A DNA stretch of 7,442 bases, from assembly GCA_021852245.1 (NCBI GenBank), contig JAJZNY010000058.1, positions 1-7,442 on the forward strand. The letters are read 5' to 3'. This document shows, one piece after another, positions 4,840-7,442 of this stretch (positions are counted from its first letter, which is position 1; each line of letters starts with the position of its first letter). This DNA is from Planctomycetota bacterium (GTDB lineage: Bacteria; Planctomycetota; Phycisphaerae; WQYP01). The translations under genes and the position numbers were made by a program. The notes beneath the pieces are model-generated. The model saw only the letters and a list, made by a program, of their open reading frames with translations, ran no database searches and was not told where the DNA came from.

Positions 4840-5160
4840 TGCGCCGCGCGGGCGGCCGAGCCGCCAGAAACGTGAGAGTCGAACAAGAGAAAGTTGAGCA
4901 GGCAGGTTTCACGCTGGCGCGTGATGTAACTAACTTTTTTAAACCGCAGAGGACGCTGGGGTACGCAGAGGTTTCGGCAGTGAGTCCGTTCGCTTCATCG
5001 TATCGTCTCCGCGATCTCCGCGGCTCCGCGTGAAATATTGAGTCGCGCTGGCGCGTGATGTAAGTGCTTTTTTATCACGCTAAGAATGAAAGGCGCTAAG
5101 AATTCAGCGTGCGGCGCCCCGCTCCAGCGCGTGAAATGTAACCTCGCACCGGCGAATAGG
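4840..5160. repeat. Repeat array B between the two PEP-CTERM units (gene-free)
   Basis: It holds a class II unit and then a class I unit without its right end. The class II unit is the palindrome GGCGGC-CGA-GCCGCC at 4851-4865 plus the core at 4863-4940. The class I unit starts ACCGCAGAGG at 4943, with core 4972-5105. The palindrome of the class I core is TCGCGC-TGGC-GCGTGA (5043-5058). After about 5105 the sequence is no longer recognisably repeat and leads into the promoter of the second PEP-CTERM gene. No gene is supported. Confidence 0.83.
4863..4940 (+). repeat. Class II repeat core, copy 3
   Basis: Direct repeat of 2717-2793 and 2831-2910: GCCAGAAACGTGAGAGTCGA, a GAGAAAGTTGAGCAGGCAGG block, the palindrome TCACGC-TGGC-GCGTGA (4909-4924), and TAACTAACTTTTTT. 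Confidence 0.9.
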
Positions 5161-5170
5161 TTGTAAACAT

Positions 5171-5231
5171 AAATAAATCTTGAGAATTTTTCCAGCTTTT
5201 ACTTGCATACCCGTTGTTTATGCTGTAGACT
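5171..5231 (+). promoter_or_regulatory. Sigma70-like promoter of PEP-CTERM gene 2
   Basis: TTGCAT (5203-5208), a 17-nt spacer and TAGACT (5226-5231), with the same AT-rich upstream block as 3648-3679. The 61-nt block has the same length as its counterpart. The -10 is weaker here (4 of 6 consensus bases against 5 of 6 in gene 1). Confidence 0.65.
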
Positions 5232-5546
5232 CCAAGCAGACTGTAGTTATCCGCTGTCAAAAGCGGAGCTGTGAGTCCCCCGATTCGTTCGCCAGCAGGT
5301 GTTGTGGCGGGCGGCGGGGCCATCGCAGAGAGCAAGGTAATCAAGGGTACAAGGGTAATAGTATTGGATACTCGGCAGGGAAGATTTGAACTGGATGTCC
5401 GCGTACATCCATCAGAACGGAGATGGAACGCGTATCCATTGTTTTTTTGAGTTTTAACCGCTGAAAATGTTGTCCGCAGAATTGGCTTGGAATGTTCCGG
5501 GCTGACGGATAGCGAGAGCAAGCGGGATTAAAGAGGAGACATGAGC
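5232..5546 (+). promoter_or_regulatory. Long structured 5' leader of PEP-CTERM gene 2
   Basis: About 310 nt of predicted leader RNA. Hairpins include TCCGCT/AGCGGA (5250-5267) and TGGATGT/ACATCCA (5392-5411). GTATCC (5432-5437) can pair with GGATAC (5366-5371), or its TCCAT part can pair with ATGGA (5423-5427) just before a T7 run (5442-5448). GAGAGCAAG occurs at 5328-5336 and 5514-5522. The segment from 5484 to the start codon is conserved with the first leader, including GAGGAG (5532-5537 region) 8 nt before the ATG. I recognise no known riboswitch class. Confidence 0.55.
5484..5503 (+). promoter_or_regulatory. Conserved leader hairpin, second copy (GGCTTGGAA-TG-TTCCGGGCT)
   Basis: Pairs as nine base pairs in RNA, including G-U pairs. 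Against the first copy, one U-A pair is C-G here and one A-U pair is G-C, while U-A pairs become U-G. The GGAA-TG-TTCC core is unchanged. As DNA it is no longer a perfect palindrome, which favours a role in RNA. Confidence 0.65.
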
Positions 5547-6374
5547 ATGTCAATCCAATCAACGGGCCTGCGAACTGCAGGCAAAACCAAATTGCTCCTG
5601 GCAGCCGTCGTGGCCGCCGGGGCGGCACTGGCTTTGAGCAGCACCTCTGCCAAGGCTGATACCATCATTTATCAGGACACCTTTCCGGGAAGCTCGACTT
5701 CCACGCTCGTCGGGACAAAGCCAGGCCCGACTACGAACACCAACGCCTGGGCGGTGACAGCCGACGCGACCAGCAGCGGCGACACCTTCAACGCAGACGG
5801 CTCGGTTACGAATAGCACCACGACTACCGCAAACTATGGGGACTACCTTACGTTCACCCCCACGAGCGGCAATGTCTACACCCTGTCGGCGACGCTTAAC
5901 CCTCTGAACACAACCGGCACCGGTGCCTGGGTGGGCATCGCCTTTGACAACGGAATCGTCGCGGATGCGACCAAGCTGGCGCCGTCGATGCTTGCGCATT
6001 ACGAGAGTTCTACGGCCACCGGGGCCTACGCCAGGGTCCAAGCCTTTACTACCGGGAATACCAAGGTTTACGACAGCAACACCAGCACTACCATCAATCC
6101 GCTGCCGCTCGATGAAACCGCCGAAATGGTACTGAATACCACCTCGACGGATTGGGTTGTCAGTTTTTACTACAACAACGCGCTGCTCTCGACCTACACC
6201 TATGCCACCAACCCGACGGGCGTGGACGGTGTCTCCATCTCTGCAAATGGAAATAGCTTTTCCAGCAGCGTGGCAGACTTTACACTGACGGAAACCCCCG
6301 AGCCAGCCGCGTTCGGCTTCTTCGGTCTTGGAGCGGTCGGCCTGCTGCTGGGCGGTCGGCGCAAACGCGCCTGA
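5547..6374 (+). CDS. PEP-CTERM sorting domain protein, paralogue 2
   Basis: The 275-residue product has the same signal peptide as paralogue 1 (one change, Gln9 to Arg, in the first 50 residues), with predicted cleavage after AKA37. Its ectodomain is Thr/Ser/Gly-rich. The C-terminal sorting signal is Pro-Glu-Pro at 251-253, a hydrophobic stretch to 268 and RRKR at 271-274. Long blocks are identical to paralogue 1 (NYGDYLTFTPTSGNVYTLSATL, TSTDWVVSFYYN, TNPTGVDGVSIS). The main difference is residues 154-189, about ten residues longer and unrelated in places, and a loss of STAT before the PEP motif. It is expected to be exported and processed by an exosortase encoded elsewhere. The start at 5547 has GAGGAG 8 nt upstream; the in-frame ATG at 5541 is too close to it. 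Single-gene unit with its own promoter and terminator. Confidence 0.92.
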   Translation: MSIQSTGLRTAGKTKLLLAAVVAAGAALALSSTSAKADTIIYQDTFPGSSTSTLVGTKPGPTTNTNAWAVTADATSSGDTFNADGSVTNSTTTTANYGDYLTFTPTSGNVYTLSATLNPLNTTGTGAWVGIAFDNGIVADATKLAPSMLAHYESSTATGAYARVQAFTTGNTKVYDSNTSTTINPLPLDETAEMVLNTTSTDWVVSFYYNNALLSTYTYATNPTGVDGVSISANGNSFSSSVADFTLTETPEPAAFGFFGLGAVGLLLGGRRKRA

Positions 6375-6375
6375 G

Positions 6376-6390
6376 TTGCCGCATCGGCAA
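6376..6390 (+). other. Conserved hairpin right after the stop codon (gene 2)
   Basis: TTGCCG-CAT-CGGCAA is a perfect 6-bp stem one base after the stop. It differs from the gene 1 copy only in the loop. Confidence 0.5.
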
Positions 6391-6412
6391 GCAGATTGGA
6401 TTTGACATCTTT

Positions 6413-6447
6413 GGCGTGGCTGCTGCAAGGCGGCCACGCCTTTTTTT
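6413..6447 (+). terminator. Intrinsic terminator of PEP-CTERM gene 2
   Basis: GGCGTGGC (6413-6420) and GCCACGCC (6433-6440) form an 8-bp stem with a 12-nt loop, followed by seven T. Nearly identical to 4805-4838. Confidence 0.93.
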
Positions 6448-6471
6448 ATGCGCCGCGCGCGGAGGCAGGGA

Positions 6472-6488
6472 ATCGTGCTGCGCACGAT
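6472..6488. repeat. Variant class II palindrome ATCGTGC-TGC-GCACGAT
   Basis: It sits exactly where TCACGC-NNNC-GCGTGA is found in other class II units: GGCAGG lies before it, and TAA, a CTTTTT run and ACCGCAGAGGACGC after it. Both arms have changed together, so the inverted repeat is kept with a different sequence. Confidence 0.75.
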
Positions 6489-6504
6489 GGTAAATACTTT
6501 TTCT

Positions 6505-6650
6505 ACCGCAGAGGACGCCGGGGTACGCAAAGGTAATGGGGGCGAGGCGTCTCCGGGGGGCGAAGCGGCACATAAATGTGCCGGCTAACTGCGGGTTCGC
6601 GTGGGATTTATCTATCCCCGTCCTCCGCGATCCTCTGCGTCCCCTGCGGT
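6505..6650 (+). repeat. Class III repeat unit, copy 1 (146 bp, MITE-like)
   Basis: Terminal inverted repeats ACCGCAGAGGACGC and (complement) ACCGCAGGGGACGC match at 13 of 14 positions. The centre holds the palindrome CGGCACAT-AA-ATGTGCCG (6566-6583). Almost identical to 7163-7307. Confidence 0.85.
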
Positions 6651-6692
6651 TAATAACGTTTTTACCGCTGGGGTAACGAACTTACGCAGAGG
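6632..6692. repeat. Junction palindrome (copy 3)
   Basis: CCTCTGCGT-CCCCTGCGGT, spacer TAATAACGTTTTT (6651-6663), then ACCGCTGGGG and ACGCAGAGG. It joins a class III unit to a class I unit and is 61 nt long like the others. Confidence 0.85.
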
Positions 6693-6980
6693 TATCGGCA
6701 GCGAGTCCGTTCGCCTCATCGCACCCTCTCCGCGATCTCCGCGCCTCCGCGTGAAATATTGAACCACGCTGGCGCGTGACGTAAGTGCTTTTTTGTCACG
6801 CTAAGAAAGAAAGGCGCTAAGATTCCGGCAGTGGGCCTGTGCGCTACACCGTATAGTCTTTGCGCTCCTCGCGGCTTTGTGTGAAGCGCGGCCTTGGGCT
6901 CTACTGGTCGACCCTTCTACCCTCACCCGCTCTGGCGGCGCAGCCGCCCGTCCTCCGCGATCCTCTGCGTCCCCTGCGGT
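6664..6980 (+). repeat. Class I repeat unit (317 bp)
   Basis: Starts ACCGCTGGGG and ends CTGCGGT. Core 6693-6826 with palindrome CCACGC-TGGC-GCGTGA (6764-6779), a T-run and CACGCTAAGAAAGAAAGGCG. The tail has the palindrome GGCGGC-GCA-GCCGCC (6934-6948). Same order and nearly the same length as 2912-3230, almost 4 kb away. Confidence 0.87.
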
Positions 6981-7022
6981 TAATAACGTTTTTACCGCTG
7001 GGGTAACGAACTTACGCAGAGG
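6962..7022. repeat. Junction palindrome (copy 4)
   Basis: Identical to the junction at 6632-6692 over its 61 nt as far as I can read, 330 bp further on. This points to a recent tandem duplication or conversion within the array. Confidence 0.85.
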
Positions 7023-7162
7023 TATCGGTAGTGAGTCCGCTCGCTTTATTAAATCGTCTTTGCGCTCTTCGCGCCTTCGTGTGAGATACTCTCGTCCCCG
7101 TCTCCGCGGCTCCGCGTGAAATATTGAACCACGCTGGCGCGTGACGTAACTAACTTTTTTTA
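6994..7162 (+). repeat. Chimeric class I repeat unit without right end
   Basis: It begins as a class I unit, jumps to tail-like sequence (TCTTTGCGCTCTTCGCGCC near 7052-7070), returns to the core (CTCCGCGTGAAATATTGAA), then has palindrome CCACGC-TGGC-GCGTGA (7129-7144) and a class II style TAACTAACTTTTTTT end. It looks like a recombinant of two units. Confidence 0.7.
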
Positions 7163-7307
7163 ACCGCAGAGGACGCCGGGGTACGCAAAGGTAATGGGGG
7201 CGAGGCGTCTCCGGGGGCGAAGCGGCACATAAATGTGCCGGCTAGCTGCGGGTTCGCGTGGGATTTATCTATCCCCGTCCTCAGCGATCCTCTGCGTCCC
7301 CTGCGGT
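7163..7307 (+). repeat. Class III repeat unit, copy 2 (145 bp, MITE-like)
   Basis: Same terminal inverted repeats and central palindrome CGGCACAT-AA-ATGTGCCG (7223-7240) as 6505-6650. It differs by one G fewer in a G-run and a few substitutions. Here the flanks read TTA before ACCGCAG and TTAA overlapping the right end, so a TA or TTAA target duplication is possible but not proven. Confidence 0.85.
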
Positions 7308-7349
7308 TAATAGTTGTTTTTGCCGCAGAGGGATGGGGGCGGGCGTCTC

Positions 7350-7442
7350 GCCAGTAGTGTCCCGGAATTTGTGATTCCATGGCGTTTTGGTTCATTTCAT
7401 GGGTCTTGCGTGAGGTGGCGCGGGCGGATGGATGTCGTGGGC
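7350..7442. other. Unassigned right edge
   Basis: The repeat family stops at about 7349 (after GGCGTCTCGCC-like sequence). The remaining 90 nt resemble nothing else in the window. An open frame runs from ATG 7379 to the edge, but it has no ribosome-binding site and no recognisable motif, so I do not call a gene. Confidence 0.4.

Larger units (their letters stand above)
6448..7349. repeat. Repeat array C (about 0.9 kb, gene-free)
   Basis: Order: remnant of a class II unit (6448-6504) with an altered palindrome, class III unit (6505-6650), class I unit (6664-6980), chimeric or truncated class I unit (6994-7162), class III unit (7163-7307), and the start of another unit (7322 to about 7349). 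Units are separated by 13-14 nt AT-rich spacers. The short reading frames here follow the repeats and have no support as genes. Confidence 0.85.

Noticed and set aside
3978..4886. Long minus-strand reading frame opposite PEP-CTERM gene 1 (302 codons), and its twin at 5559-6530
   Set aside because: Both mirror the third-position GC of the sense gene, give Arg/Gly-rich nonsense proteins and have no ribosome-binding site. Their 5' ends lie in repeat DNA.
6448..7349. CRISPR array
   Set aside because: Repeat units are 115-320 bp with internal palindromes and 13-nt constant spacers. There are no short repeats with unique 30-40 nt spacers and no cas genes.
7379..7442. Open plus-strand frame from ATG at 7379 to the window edge
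   Set aside because: Only about 21 codons, no ribosome-binding site and no recognisable motif.

Overview
The window looks like chromosome of a Planctomycetota-type bacterium (PVC superphylum). I infer this from three things: prepilins with the GFTLIELLVV..I..LLPAL signature, a GspF/PilC protein with a long Ala/Pro/Lys linker and an Asp-Glu-rich C-terminal half, and PEP-CTERM surface proteins. Verrucomicrobiota is the main alternative. No gene here fixes the genus.

Left third (1-2540, all minus strand): a gspF/pilC-type inner-membrane platform gene (2540-1221), then a prepilin gene (1168-71), then the first 25 codons of a second prepilin (74-1) that overlaps its neighbour by 4 nt. This is part of a type II secretion or type IV pilus-like operon reading off the left edge.

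Right two thirds (plus strand): two paralogous transcription units, 3648-4838 and 5171-6447. Each has a sigma70-like promoter, a long 5' leader (about 250 and 310 nt), one PEP-CTERM protein gene and a strong intrinsic terminator. The promoter block, the last 60 nt of the leader, most of the coding sequence and the 3' end are conserved between copies; the middle of the leader and one patch of the protein are not. Just upstream of the ribosome-binding site both leaders keep a 9-bp hairpin in which two pairs change in a compensatory way. Each leader also carries the 9-mer GAGAGCAAG twice. This is the best candidate for an undescribed cis-acting RNA element.

The spaces around and between these units (2693-3600, 4840-5160, 6448-7349) hold no genes. 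They are filled by a modular repeat family. Units end in inverted ACCGCAG..../....CTGCGGT termini, lie head to tail separated by a 13-14 bp AT-rich spacer, and fall into three classes (about 318, 115 and 146 bp). All ORFs there are by-products of the repeats. No transposase, exosortase, tRNA, rRNA or CRISPR array is visible. The two halves of the window are not obviously linked in function beyond both concerning export to the cell surface.
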